A DNA stretch of 64,000 nt from Paulownia fortunei (taxonomy: Eukaryota; Streptophyta; Magnoliopsida; Lamiales; Paulowniaceae): the NCBI GenBank assembly GCA_019321725.1, contig CM033120.1:558001-622000 (forward strand), given 5' to 3'. Shown here one piece after another: positions 36,466 to 49,073 of this stretch (its first letter is position 1; every line of letters begins with the position of its first letter). The translations under genes and the position numbers were made by a program. Below the pieces are notes generated by a model. It searched no databases. It saw nothing but the letters and a program-made list of their open reading frames with translations, and was not told the DNA's origin.

Positions 36466-39431
36466 TCATCCCATAGATCCGTGGCCATCACTCAGTCGTG
36501 CTAGCACGTGAGTCTGTTGTGTTGAATGGGAACCAAAGTTGAACGTGTTCATTAGCTTCAACACAATGACACCAAATCAGAACTTAGAATCATAGCAAAA
36601 ATTTCAGTTTTGGGCTAGTTGGAGGTGGAAAAAGAGTCGTTTAATGCAAATAGTAATAGAGAATTTGTTATGATCCATTAAACCTATAAAATTGATATAA
36701 TGATACTACCGACAAAATCCAAAGTAAGATAGGAATATCCAGGTACATTAACGCCAAGAACTTTATTGGAACTTCCCTGCTTTTACCACTTGAACTAAGC
36801 ACAGATAGCTTGATTACAGTCACTGAACTTTCACAGTTAATAATGTGGATAATTAAATGGAAAGTGAGAGGAACACACCTGTGAAGTATTTTGCATTGCA
36901 TGGAAGCCCATGTAATTAGCATACTGCTCAGGAACACTGGGACTTTGCATCTGGTTCTGGTAATTAACTGGATTCCATACAAGGCTTTGGCCAATTGTAG
37001 CTTGATTTGGTGTGGGAGCTATAGTTATGGCTTGATCAACTAGTGGCAACCTTGATGGACGCAACAGATTTTGAATTGGCGGAAGCATTGGTGGCCCGAT
37101 ACCCATTCCTATTCGGGACATGTAGTGTTGCATGCCTGGAAGCATCATCTGTGCCATTCCACTTCGCATCCACATCAACTGATGACATATAAATCACCAA
37201 ACATTTTCTATGTTTCAAGCTTTATATGTTCTATCCTGTATCAGTTTTATAAGATACTAATACCTGAAGCTGCAGTTGGAGGGACTTCATATAATGAATT
37301 GCCTCATCTAATATGGATGCTTTACCTGACTGCACAAGAGGAGTTACAGTCAAAAACATGAATGGTTTATGGAGATACAGAGCTAGAAAATATGCACAAT
37401 TTGTTGACAAAAGAGGGATTCTTCTGTTGTAGCATGAAGGCATTACCAGCAAAAGTTGGTTTGGTTTTATATTAGCTTCTATAGCTTAATAATTGACACA
37501 AAGCCAACACAAACTTAACCGCCGTTGTGATTCTTATGTTACCATAGTCTACAGAACAATAAATTTTCAAGAAAATGTTTCTTAAACTAGTACATTGTAA
37601 AATATCAATGTTCTGCACACTGGGAAATTTGGGTTTCCTGAAGCAGTACTATGAGAACTAATCAGGCATATCAAGTGCCTCAGTTACCTTAAATGGTAAA
37701 CAAATGTGAGCATAAGACGAGTCATTTCATATAAGAGGTTGATATTTGGAACTTGTGTTCTGGCTTTGTGCTTTACATTATCATATGTGTAATTAAGAAT
37801 AGACAAGTTTGTAACTAATTCTTGTTAATGCCTGTTGTACTATAATGGACATTGGACCTGTTGATTAGCATTCAGCATGACAAGTAGTGATGATCTTTAA
37901 GATACCAGCTAAAACTTTTCTTTTGTAAGCCAAGGAACAGTTTACCAAAAACCACAAGAGAAAGTGTAGGTGCATAAATGGTCAAAGCTTGCACAAGGCA
38001 GAAAAAGAAGTTACAGTAAATTTATCAGAAATCTAAATGTACATAGTAAGATATTTACCTTGTTGGAGTGAGGGATAAGCTCCTGCAATGCCCTCATCTT
38101 CTCATTGATCCTGTCCCTCCGTCTCTGCATAAAACATGCAAAACAATTAGAGGGATAAATACCGAACACTTAACGTTTTTTTATATGGAAATCCTAGAAT
38201 CCTACCCTCTCAGATAGGTTATGCACTTCAGGCACACGGCTCCTACGAGTCATTCCAGATTTTAGGGATGATTTATTTCCTGCAGCCTCCAGTTGAGTAG
38301 CCTACATAATTAAACTTACATTATCTGCCATAATTTATTGTAGGAAAATTCTTTGCGAAAACTACGGATGAAGATGAGCATACATCACTCTGGCATTCAG
38401 ATTCTTCCACATCCCTGATCTTCCTTTTTTGCTTATTGGTGTCATTAGAATGCATCCTTGTTTTACAAAAACTACTGTCAGATCCCCCAGAAGATGTAAT
38501 AGCTTGTTCAAGTGTCCCTGTTTCATTGCTCTCGCTCTGAGGGGCTACTTTCTGAGCATAATTCTTGTCCACCCCAGCAGACAGAGAAGTGCTACCAATC
38601 GCACAGCTAGATTCCTGGCTTATATCCACATCATTAATTGCAACTTGATTGCTGCCACAATGGTTTGACCCTATTCTCATAACCGAACACTTGCAAATTT
38701 CACCATGTGCCATTTGATTGAATCCCTGCCTTTTGACTGGCAACTGAAGATTACCAGTTTTTCTAATACCTTCCAAGTTCTGATGTTGGTGTGCTGAATC
38801 AAAGGCCTCAAATCTTGAAGGTGGCAATGAAGTTGGAACAAAATCTGGCCGTTGTGAACTTGGGAAAACATGGTTAACATCTGATGCACCAAACTTGAAA
38901 AAATCTACACCTTCAAACTGCCCAGACACCTTGTTAGCTTCAACCAGATTAGGCGATGGAATATCTGACAAAAGATTAGCAAAAAACTCCTTCTCAAAGG
39001 ATTCATCAATTGGGGAATGAATCCATGAGACCGTCTCATCATCTTGAATCAAATTATTCAGATTCGTACTGGCTCTACTTGTTGATTGGTCAGGCTTGTG
39101 AACTTTCTTGGACTTAGCGGTGTCATACGTTGGTTTTCGATGGTTCTGGCTGTGCAAGACTACCTCCTCACTTTGACATAAGAGCTCCACTAGCCCTTTG
39201 CTTACTCTGTAATATTAGCCAGCATAAAATATTTGCTAAATCAAGATAAAACCCAAGCAGCAGATCATAGCATAACAACTATTCATCATTGATGTTTTCC
39301 TTTCCTGCATATATCTGTACTAAAAAAATTTAGCTGTTTTAAGAGAACACCTACCCCAAGGGTTTCCTCTGACCAGGCACAGGGAGTTCAACTTCAACCT
39401 CAGTGTTCCACTCAGGAAGGCAAGTATCCAT
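36466..39431 (-). CDS. Phytochrome-interacting bHLH factor, PIF4/PIF5 type (505 aa, 7 exons)
   Basis: This nuclear bHLH factor would bind G-box/PBE elements to drive elongation growth, and in the family it is controlled by phytochrome B. Exons in coding order: 39431-39355, 39206-38384, 38301-38206, 38124-38059, 37329-37264, 37178-36879, 36555-36466, making 1518 bases. The N-terminus MDTCLPEWN resembles PIF4/5. The APB (active phyB-binding) motif is at residues 33-46 and reads [14 protein letters not shown], where the family has G-Q at the E-E position. The basic region/HLH spans residues 327-376 ([17 protein letters not shown], with the H-E-R DNA-contact set), and its second helix reads [18 protein letters not shown] where DKAS is usual. 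The downstream [20 protein letters not shown] block and the C-terminus MNTFNFGS...QQTHVLA are PIF4/5-like. No APA motif (phyA binding) was noticed. Confidence 0.93.
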
Positions 39432-39782
39432 ATCTCAAATTCTACTAAGAAACTGGAGACTAAATTCTCAGGAAGGGTCATTAATTATTGACACTAAGTA
39501 GAATCATTAAGAATAATTATTACTTTTACTAAAACAGGACAGAGAAATGATTGCACTAATCATTAACAGTAAGTAGTCACTACACAACAATGTATTCTTT
39601 TTACTAAAACAGGAAAGAGAACTGATTGAACTAGTCATTAAAAGTAAGTAGTCACTAACTTTTAGAATACACTAAGACATACAAATACCAATCCACTACT
39701 AGAATGAACTAAGACAGTAAACTAATATTATAGTTAACTCAACAAAGATTCAAGACCTGTGTTTTTGTATCTGTGTGTGTGC

Positions 39783-39826
<44 letters not shown>

Positions 39827-39972
39827 TTGTCTATATGAGTTGTAACTCACAAAAGAAGGGAAATGAAGAACTAAGAAAGAGCCAATTTTCTAGTGGTAGA
39901 GAGATGAGCTGATATTGCTCACTGGGACACCAACCCACAAAAGAGAAGAAACAAACAAGCAAAAACTCAAAA
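39432..39972 (-). other. Probable 5' UTR intron of the PIF gene, with GT/GA microsatellite
   Basis: Non-coding. A (GT)n(GA)n tract lies at 39773-39827. An acceptor-like TTTCTTAG lies just before the start codon, so a leader intron may run from a donor near 40463 to about 39452. The exact borders are uncertain. Confidence 0.4.
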
Positions 39973-40500
39973 CTCAGTAAGCCATAACACTGAACTGATC
40001 AGAAAACAAACAACCACCAAAGATTAACAAGACCAACCAAGACTCGGCTTTTACAGACTAAAATCAGAAGAATCTTGATTCTTGGGGATGAAATACAAAA
40101 ACCCACCTCAGAATATTACTACCTTTTCTGCTTCAGTCATTCAGGAACCATATCAAAAGCCAGTAAGCCACAACACTGTTTGATTAGAAAACTAACAGCC
40201 CCCAAAGATTAACAAGAAGCACAAAGACTCAGCTTTTACAGACTGACTCTTGTGAATGAAAAACAAAAAGCCACCTCAGATAATCATCCAACTGATAAAA
40301 AACAGTACTTTTTCTGCTTCAGTCATTCAAGCCACAACTGAATAATCAGAAAACAAAACAAACCCCAAAGACTAACAAGAACCACCAAGACTCAGCTTTT
40401 ATTCACTGAAAAAGCAGAAAAATCTTGATTCTTGTGGATGAAAAAAAAAAAGGAAAACCCACCTGAGAAAATAATCCAACTGAAAAATACTGTTGATAAT
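39973..40500 (-). repeat. Triplicated leader segment of the PIF gene
   Basis: Three diverged copies of a 163-185 bp unit lie head to tail (about 39973-40155, 40156-40328 and 40329-40500). Anchor: CAAAGA(T/C)TAACAAGA at 40018, 40203 and 40366, each followed by GACTC(G/A)GCTTTTA. Each copy carries, in gene sense, CT(G/C)AGGTGG(G/C)TTTT, a good splice-donor context (AG|GTGG). The third copy, nearest the presumed transcription start, has the best version. Confidence 0.75.
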
Positions 40501-40586
40501 TGCTTCACTCAATTCAAGAATCATCAGTAGTATACAAAGAAGTGAATCCCTTATTCTTGTTTCATCAGAGAAACATTCTCTCTCTC

Positions 40587-40596
40587 ATAAATAATG
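40587..40596 (-). promoter_or_regulatory. Possible TATA-like box of the PIF gene
   Basis: TTATTTATG on the minus strand upstream of a CT/GA-rich leader. It is a weak match. Confidence 0.25.
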
Positions 40597-40813
40597 ACAG
40601 CAGCATAACATGCACAGACTGACTACGTTTGTTGGCTCTACAGCAGCTGCAGCTATACGAGTGACAGGGACATCAGCATCAGCTTGACGCGTGGCAGGCG
40701 GCTAGTGGTTTTTCTTTGGATAGCTGTGGGTCCAGGTAGGCGAACAACAGCTGGATGAGATCTATATCTGCTCTCTCGCTAAGGCAGGATCTGAAAACAC
40801 ACCCCCAACTTGC

Positions 40814-40819
40814 CACGTG
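40814..40819. promoter_or_regulatory. G-box in the PIF promoter
   Basis: CACGTG within GCCACGTGG, about 220 bases upstream of the TATA-like site. G-boxes bind bHLH and bZIP factors, including PIFs and HY5. Regulation of this gene through the site is inference. Confidence 0.5.
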
Positions 40820-40899
40820 GATTGTTCCCTTGCTTCTTGAGGGAGTTGCTGTCAAGTCTCCGGTTTATTTGTTCTATTTTGTTGCTTCTTCCTTCGGTT

Positions 40900-42459
40900 G
40901 TTCGATTATAAATAAATTGATGATTTGAGCTTATTCTGATTTAGATTATTTATAGAGTTCAAACTTATGTCTGAATTTAATAATAAATTTTGAATAATTT
41001 GATTTGTTTTTTATGTTATGCATGTTACATGTCTGAATCTTACAGCATTGTATGATGACTTGCCTTTAAACGGGATTACAAGGATGAATTAATTGAAGTA
41101 TATGAAAATTCGAATATTTGGTATATCAAATTGTTATGTTTAATATGGAACAGAATTAATCAGTTAGGTTTAGTAATTATGGATTTCTTTTGAGTATTTT
41201 GGTAACTAATTTTTTTTTTAAATAAAAAATATTTAAAAATTTAATTATTGAAATTGTAATTATATTTTTCAGTTTTAATTTTTTATTTTTTATTTTTAGC
41301 AAGTAAAAAAATAAAAATTGTATAAAAATAAATAATAGATATAAATATGTCTATAAAAATAAAAACTAGATATAAATTATACATAAAAGTAAAATATAAT
41401 AATATATCAAAATAATAATTTAGTATTTGATACGGTTCGATAAATCAAAACTAAAAATCAAAATCAAATCGAATACCAAATTTTCGTAAAAATTAAAATC
41501 AAATATAAAGCTCAAATTCTCGGTTCAATTCCACTACTTATCAAATTTTTTATTTTAATTCGATTCTATCAATTTAACAAACTATAAATACCCCTACACA
41601 CTATTAAAGGAAAAAATATGTTGCCTTAGTAGCTCTTAGCATATCATTAAATTCGCTCGTTATATGGGATTTACATAATTAGACCCACATATACATAATG
41701 GTGGCCAATTTTGGGATTGAACAAGAATTCACAAAAAAAATAAAAAAAAATAGTACTTCTGGCCGTTAAAAAAAATTCGAATTTCTTCTTTTATTTATCT
41801 AGTTAAAAATCAACATATAATTGATTTGATTGCTAAATATACCTTTTTTTTTAATAAAATTATTCAATTTTAAATATCGCAAGTTACAAATTAAGCTCTC
41901 TCGTTCAACATTCTACATATCATTTTAATATTTTATGACAAATTTCATGGCACATATTTGAGTTATATAAAAAATGGAGGATTTATGAGCGTGAATGTGT
42001 ACATAAATAAGCGAAATTCAATCATAATACAACATTATTAGTAGAAAGTTTTTGCAGATTAATTAAACTTTTCAAATTCATACATTATTAACTTTTGTAA
42101 TTAAAGGCGAAAAACATATTTAATTTATCTTTTTATTTATATATATAAAAGTTAGCCCAAATATCCTTTGTGGGATGGGGGTGTCAAATTTTCCAAAGAC
42201 TTAAAATGTAAAGGTTGTTACTTTGTGCATTAACAATTGATATGCATTTTTCAACTGCTTATTTATAAAATTAAATTAGATTATATATTTATTTATTTAT
42301 TTTTATTTTACTAAATCAATAAATCTATCAAGAGATGTCAACTGGTGCACTTATAATTTTCGAGGCCAAGGACCTCCTCAATTTATGGGGTAATTTCTAA
42401 CAAAAAAGCCCACCAAAAAAGGAAAAAAAAAATTATAAATATTAGGTAAGCGACTGAAT

Positions 42460-42494
<35 letters not shown>

Positions 42495-44076
42495 CATTAT
42501 TTGAGTTCAAAAATAGCTGAATTGTTACAACACTACTGAGGTGGTTGCTGGATGTCTAATTGTTATCCTTTTTTCAAGAAAAAATATTAAAAAAAAATAG
42601 AATAAAATTTTTATATCTAAAATTTTCGATCTAGAAAATTCATTTCATCAGCTTTTCATACTAAAAAATCAACTCATTAACTTTTAACCAACTTTTGGGT
42701 GGAATTGACCTTTGAATTTCTTACATTGAGAAATTTTTTTATATTGATAATCAATTTTAAAATTAGTTTTTTTTAACTGTATTCATTTATTTATAGTAAT
42801 TTAAAAAAAACATAATTTATGAACTTCAAAAAAATTTAATCTTTCTGTTTAGTTCATTCAGTTTTAAAAATTAAAATTGTCTGTATTATAATTTATATAT
42901 CTAAAAATTCTAAGAAAATACTTTTATCTAAATATTTAATTTATTTAAATTAAAATCATCATCGATACAAATCAATTTGCATGACGTAAAAGAAAATTTC
43001 TACTAAGAAACATCAATTCATTAAATTTTTTTAACCATAAAGCTCAAGGATAATCTCATCGAAAAATTAACTGTTTTTTTTTTTTTTAGTGAAAAGATGA
43101 AAGTAATTCTTTTGATCTAAAAATAAACTGATGGGTTTTTTTGGATATAAGAATTTATATTAAGAAGACTTTAATATTGTCCTTTTCTTTTAAGTAGATC
43201 ATAAAATTATACTTTTTTTTATAATAATAGTAATTAAACTATTTTCCTATTTTCAATGTATTATGGCTCAAACTCAAAATTCTACAACCCACCTTTGCCT
43301 TTTAACTATCCACACCAAAAAAAAAAAGAAAGGCTATGTTATTTACATTTTAATTTTGTAAAAATATTTTTTTCAAAAATACATTCAGATTGCGTTTGAA
43401 TTGAAGGATTTAATAGCTAGAAATTTCAAATTAATTATAATAAATTTATTTAAATAATTATAAATTATAATAAATTTTGAATTTTTTAGCATCCATTTTG
43501 AAATATTGAAGTCGTTTGAAATCCTCTAAACCTATATATCCGAACTTAACTTTAAATTTTTTTATTGAGAATGCGTGAAAATAAAAATGCGTTTGAAATA
43601 GAAAAATATAAAGTTTAACCAATTGAGTTAATAAATTTATATGATATTTCATTTTGAAAAATATATACGTGGTTTATTTATTTTAAATATAAAATAAAAT
43701 ATTTTTTTCAAAAAAATAAGTTGTACGGGTATCGATTTTGAAATTAAGGTTGGAAAATAAGATAAATATAAAAAAAACAATACATTTTTTGACTGAAAAT
43801 ACGAGAAAATATATTTTTTTTAAAAAATAAAACCGATAAATTCCTATAAAAGAATTCGAAAAAAGAGAAAAAGAAAAAGAAAAAAATTATTCCTACTAAT
43901 TTTTAAAGAAACTATTTATGTAGATCTAAGTCCATACCCGAGAGGACCAAAATGGAGCCCCGGTGGGCGAACCCAACTAGGACTAGTCTCGAACCCACTT
44001 CCACTGCTACTTTCAACTTTGGACGCATAGATCCACGACAACGCCAAACACAACGCACCCCGCGACTCAAATCTCG
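40900..44076. other. Divergent spacer between PIF and GRP170 genes
   Basis: About 3.2 kb of strongly AT-rich DNA with A and T homopolymers and a (TA)n run at 42463-42491. No gene or well-bounded repeat was recognised. GC rises abruptly after about 43930, where the GRP170 promoter starts. Confidence 0.4.
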
Positions 44077-44100
44077 CCACGTGTCCTTTCCGCCACGTGT
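44076..44100 (+). promoter_or_regulatory. Twin G-box decamers in the GRP170 promoter
   Basis: CGCCACGTGT occurs twice with a 16-base offset (CACGTG cores at 44078-44083 and 44094-44099), about 115 bases upstream of the start codon in a GC-rich stretch. CCACG(TG) cores are part of plant ER-stress elements bound by bZIP17/28/60, which fits an ER chaperone gene. I did not find a complete ERSE (CCAAT-N10-CACG). Confidence 0.55.
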
Positions 44101-44210
44101 TCTCTCCCAATTCGCCAGACACCCCTGCTCTTTCCACCTTGGCTCCCCCTACAAAAACCCCTTCCCACCCAGACTCCATTGATGCCCTGAGAGCTCAAAA
44201 TTCCACAAAA

Positions 44211-47200
44211 ATGGCGACGGCGAATTCACTCCGCGTTTTGCTCCTCCTGTCGCTGTTTCTACTGAATTCATTCCAATCTGAATCGGCGGTGGCAAGCATA
44301 GATCTCGGCTCCGAATGGATGAAGGTCGCCGTAGTCAATCTCAAGCCCGGCCAGCCCCCGATCTCAATTGCCATTAACGAAATGTCGAAGCGCAAAACAC
44401 CGTCTCTTATCAGTTTCCACGCCGATTCCCGATTAATCGGTGAGGAATCGCTTAACCTCCTCGCGCGTTACCCCACCAAGGTATATTCCCATCTCCCTTC
44501 GCTCCTCGCCAAACCCTACAATTTTACGCGAGATTTCCTCCGCAAGCTATATTTGAGTTACGAGATTGCCCCCGAGGATACGCGGGACGTGACGGTTTTT
44601 AAAGCGGAGGGTGGGGAATTTGGTAATTTCACGGCGGAGGAGGTGGTGGGGATGCTGCTGAAGTACGCGGATGGGCTGGCGGAGACTCACGCGAGGACGA
44701 GTGTGAAGGATGTGGTGATCACAGTGCCCCCGTTTACAGGGGTGGCGGAGAGGAGGGGACTGTTGGCAGCGGCGGATTTGGCGGGGCTGAATGTGCTGGC
44801 TTTGGTGAATGAGCATTCGGGGGCTGCTTTGCAGTACGGGATTGATAAGGATTTCTCCAATGGGTCAAGGCATGTGGTGTTTTACGACATGGGGGCGAGC
44901 AGTACTTATGCTGCATTGGTATATTTTTCAGCTTATAATGCTAAGGAATTGGGAAAGACTGTGTCCATTAATCAATTTCAGGTGAATTCTTCTTTTCGAA
45001 TGTCAGTTTGGTATTTGAAGTCTTTCAATTCCTTCCGACGAATGTGATTAGAACGTGTTGATCCTGAGTGAATTAGTTTTGATTTTTGATAATTGTCTTT
45101 CTGCTTATATGTTTTGGGTGGCTTTGGTAGAAGTAACTCCAACGCCGTAGAGTTTGAATACATATTGTCGCATTTGTTGATGTCCCTAGCTAAAATGTGA
45201 AGATGTTGTGCCCATCACTGAAATGAAAGATTTGTGTGAGTGAAATGACCATAAGTAGCCGAATTTTGATTTTTACTTAAGTAGTTGTTTAAGGTACATG
45301 ACAGATCATCTTTGCATAATTTCATTCTGATGTGTTTTTTATAAAATATAATATCTCATATATTAAACTGACATTATAGTAGTTTGTTGTACTGTAAGTG
45401 TTACTGTGGATAGTTTGACATTTGGTAGTTGTTCCAGGTGAAGGATGTCAAATGGGATGCAGAACTTGGGGGTCAGAATATGGAATTGAGGTTGGTGGAG
45501 TATTTTGCGGATGAGTTCAACAAACAGCTTGGAAATGGGGTCGACATTAGAAACTCTCCCAAGGCAATGGCCAAATTGAAGAAACAAGTTAAGCGTACGA
45601 AAGAAATCTTGAGTGCCAATATGATGGCTCCAATATCTGTAGAATCCCTTTATGATGATCGTGACTTCAGGTTAGCCGATCTATATACACAACCTCTGAG
45701 ATACAATGAAGATTCAAGTTTGATGTTTCATTCTTTGCTTCTCCTTCTTTAAGAAGGAAGTTTTTCTTCATTGTTCATTTCCCAATTTTTAGTCAATGTA
45801 ATGATTACTATATACACATATCTTCAACTATTCTAGATTTCATCCTGCACAATAAAAGGGTTTAAACAGGAATTATGGAAATTTTCATTTTTATTATTTG
45901 ATTATTGGAGAAAAAGAGAAAAAGGAAAGAAGAATGCAAAGTAGAAGTAAATTATCATTATTGATGAGATTGCATTAATCTTATAATCTTTTTTTTTTAC
46001 TTTTTTAGCCCTCAAAAAATTTCTCTTTTTCCTTTGCCCTTATACTTCCAAAAGCAAGCGACAGTACATTAGGAATCTTCTTCTACTACTACTACTACTA
46101 CTACTACCACCCCTCCTCGTCCTTCTCCTCGGAACTCTTCATCTATTCTGTTTTCTCTTTTCTATCATTTTTCCCCCTTTTTGACCGTGAAAAAAGAAAA
46201 CTAGAGCTAGTTGTTAGAATCTACCTATTCAACTAAATTACTTTGAAAACTTTTGATCATTTCAATCATAAGCTTTGCTAAGGTCAACTGTTTGTGTTTG
46301 AATATTATGTGTGTTAGATTCAACTTTGAAGAAGTAATAAGGTTGATTTATTTCTGAGCTGTTCACACTTTTTAATAAAGAAATCATAGTTCGTGCATGT
46401 GCTCAAATTAAGTCATGAACTTCAATAACTTATCATGCCATAATTGCTGGTGACTTGCAGAGCAATTGGATTATGAATTTCCATATTCTGGCTTGTCATC
46501 TTGCCTTCTGGGTGCAATTTTTTAATGTCTGTTGTGAGAAAAACCCAAGTTCTTTCTAATTAGTGCCTGACTTACTTTATGTGTAGAATTCCTACCATGG
46601 CTTCACATAGTAGCACATTTCAATAGTCCCCTGGTCTCTCCCACTTTACCATGTCTGTAACTATGAGTTTGTGTGTCAGATCTGATAAAGGGAAGCAATT
46701 TCTTATGCTTCTTATGATTTTAGCCTGAGATTGCCCGATGAATTCTTTTCTAACTATCTCCATTCTTTTGTCACAAATGCATCGAGTGATAGCTGGATTG
46801 TTTTCCTGTTTGTCACTTTTCGAATTTATTTTTCTCTAGGAGCACAATAACTCGTGAGAAGTTCGAAGAGATTTGTGAAGATCTTTGGGAAAAGGCCCTT
46901 GTTCCTCTAAAAGAAGTTCTCAAGCATTCTGGATTAAATGCTGATGATTTATATGCAGTGGAGTTGATTGGAGGTGCCACTCGAGTTCCAAAGTTGCAGG
47001 TCTTGATCATCTGAATTCTAGAGTCATTATTTTACAGGATGTTGGTGTAATGGGTGCTTCACATATAAAACTTTGTCAAGTTTGTCTAAAGTTTCTAGAA
47101 AAGTACTGTATTTATATGTCACTCTTAAGTTTTAGGCGCTGAGGACATTTTGCAAGTTTTAGTTTGTCAAATTTGTGCTTTCTTATCGCTAATGAGGCTA

Positions 47201-48997
47201 ACTTGCTCTTAAAGCAATGCCAAAGCAAAATTTGCAACTTTTTATCTCTTATAGCTTGGCTTCCATTTCCATAGCAATTGATGACTTGAATTTGACCATG
47301 CGTTTTTCTTCTACAGGCTAAGCTTCAGGAGTTTCTTGGGAGGAAGGAGTTGGACAAACATCTGGACGCTGATGAGGCTATTGTTCTAGGTGCCTCACTA
47401 CATGCTGCAAATTTAAGTGATGGAATCAAATTAAACCGTAAGCTAGGAATGATCGATGGTTCTACTTATGGTTTTGTGTTTGAGTTGAATGGTGATGGTC
47501 TTATAAAAGATGAAAACACCAGACAGCTGATTGTACCGAGAATGAAAAAGTTACCCAGCAAGGTACAGAACTTTTGGATACAGAAAGTGGTATATCTTTC
47601 GATGGTATCAATTTGATTTGTTTCTACTTACTTCAGATGTTCAGATCTGTTATTCACAACAAAGATTTTGAAGTTTCACTTGCTTATGAGAGTGAAGATC
47701 TGATACCACCGGGTGCCTCTTCTCTTACATTTGCACAATATGATGTCTCAGGTCTTACAGACGCTAGTGAAAAGTAAGGATTATGTTGGTTAAAAATCTG
47801 ATTTCTTTCGAGTGGATAACTTTATTTTCGTAGTAAGGTTCTTTTAACACCCTTGTATTTTCCAGGTACTCATCACGGAACCTTTCCTCCCCAATTAAGG
47901 CCAGTTTACATTTCTCTCTCAGTAGAAGTGGTATATTTTCCTTGGATCGAGCAGAAGCTGTCGTCGAGATAACTGAATGGGTAGAAGTTCCACGTAAGAA
48001 TGTCACAGTGGACAACTCAACATCTGCTTCTGCCAACATTACAGATGCTGATACTAGGAATGCTTCAGAGGAGAGCAGTGACAAATTGGAGACGAATAAT
48101 GGCAATAATAACATGTCAGATTCCAATGCTAATGATTCTAGCACTGTGGATCTTGGTGCTGAAAAGAAGCTGAAAAAGCGGACTTTCCGAGTTTCCCTTA
48201 AGGTATTCCAAATGAAACAATTTTTAATTGATAGTTGTTGCATTCTATATTATCTTTGAGAATCCTGTTTGTATGTTTCATGTAGGTTATTGAGAAGACA
48301 GCAGGACCTGGAATGCCTCTCTCAAAAGAATCTTTTGCTGAGGCTAAAGGCAAATTGGAAGCATTGGACAAGAAGGATGCAGAAAGGAGAAGAACAGCTG
48401 AATTGAAAAATAACCTGGAAGGATACATATATTCTACTAAAGACAAGGTAAGAAGTTTACTTTTTGTTTATGCATAACTAAGTAGACTCATTGGTCATGC
48501 CTATCACGCTGCACTTACTGTATTTTAACAATTAGATGTTAATGGATATCATTGTAGAACAGTCCCATTGAGGTTTCAATCTTCTTCTCACTTTCACTTA
48601 TATGTGTAATATAACTGATGGATATATTACTTAGCCTAGTCCTATTAAGGTTTCATACACATGATGTCACTACTGCCACATACATTCTTTAAGACTAATC
48701 GCTGTTATTTTCGTTGTTTGCTTTCTAATTCACCGTTCATTGCTACCTTGGTGTGCTGGCTGGTGCTAAGATGGCTTCACCCTTGTCTCATTTATTTTTA
48801 CGATTAGTGTATTCTTTATTATTTTGTTTATTATTTGGTTTTCAGATTTTTTTAGCATCCTAAGAAATATTTTTGAGTCTAATAAACTTATATGTGCTTT
48901 CTTGATTGTTGATATAATTAGCTTGAATCTGAGGAGTTTGATAAAATATCTTCTGACCAAGAGCGGCAATCTTTTGTTGAAAAACTTAATGAGGTTT

Positions 48998-49073
<76 letters not shown>

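Noticed and set aside
43916..44182. GC-rich overlapping frames on both strands upstream of the GRP170 start.
   Set aside because: They lie in the promoter/leader, are not similar to any known family, and the 44097 frame merely extends the GRP170 frame upstream of the signal peptide. The AUG at 44211 is followed at once by a proper signal sequence.
44547..44916. Minus-strand frames opposite GRP170 exon 1.
   Set aside because: Shadows caused by the GC-rich codon use of the exon; no independent evidence.
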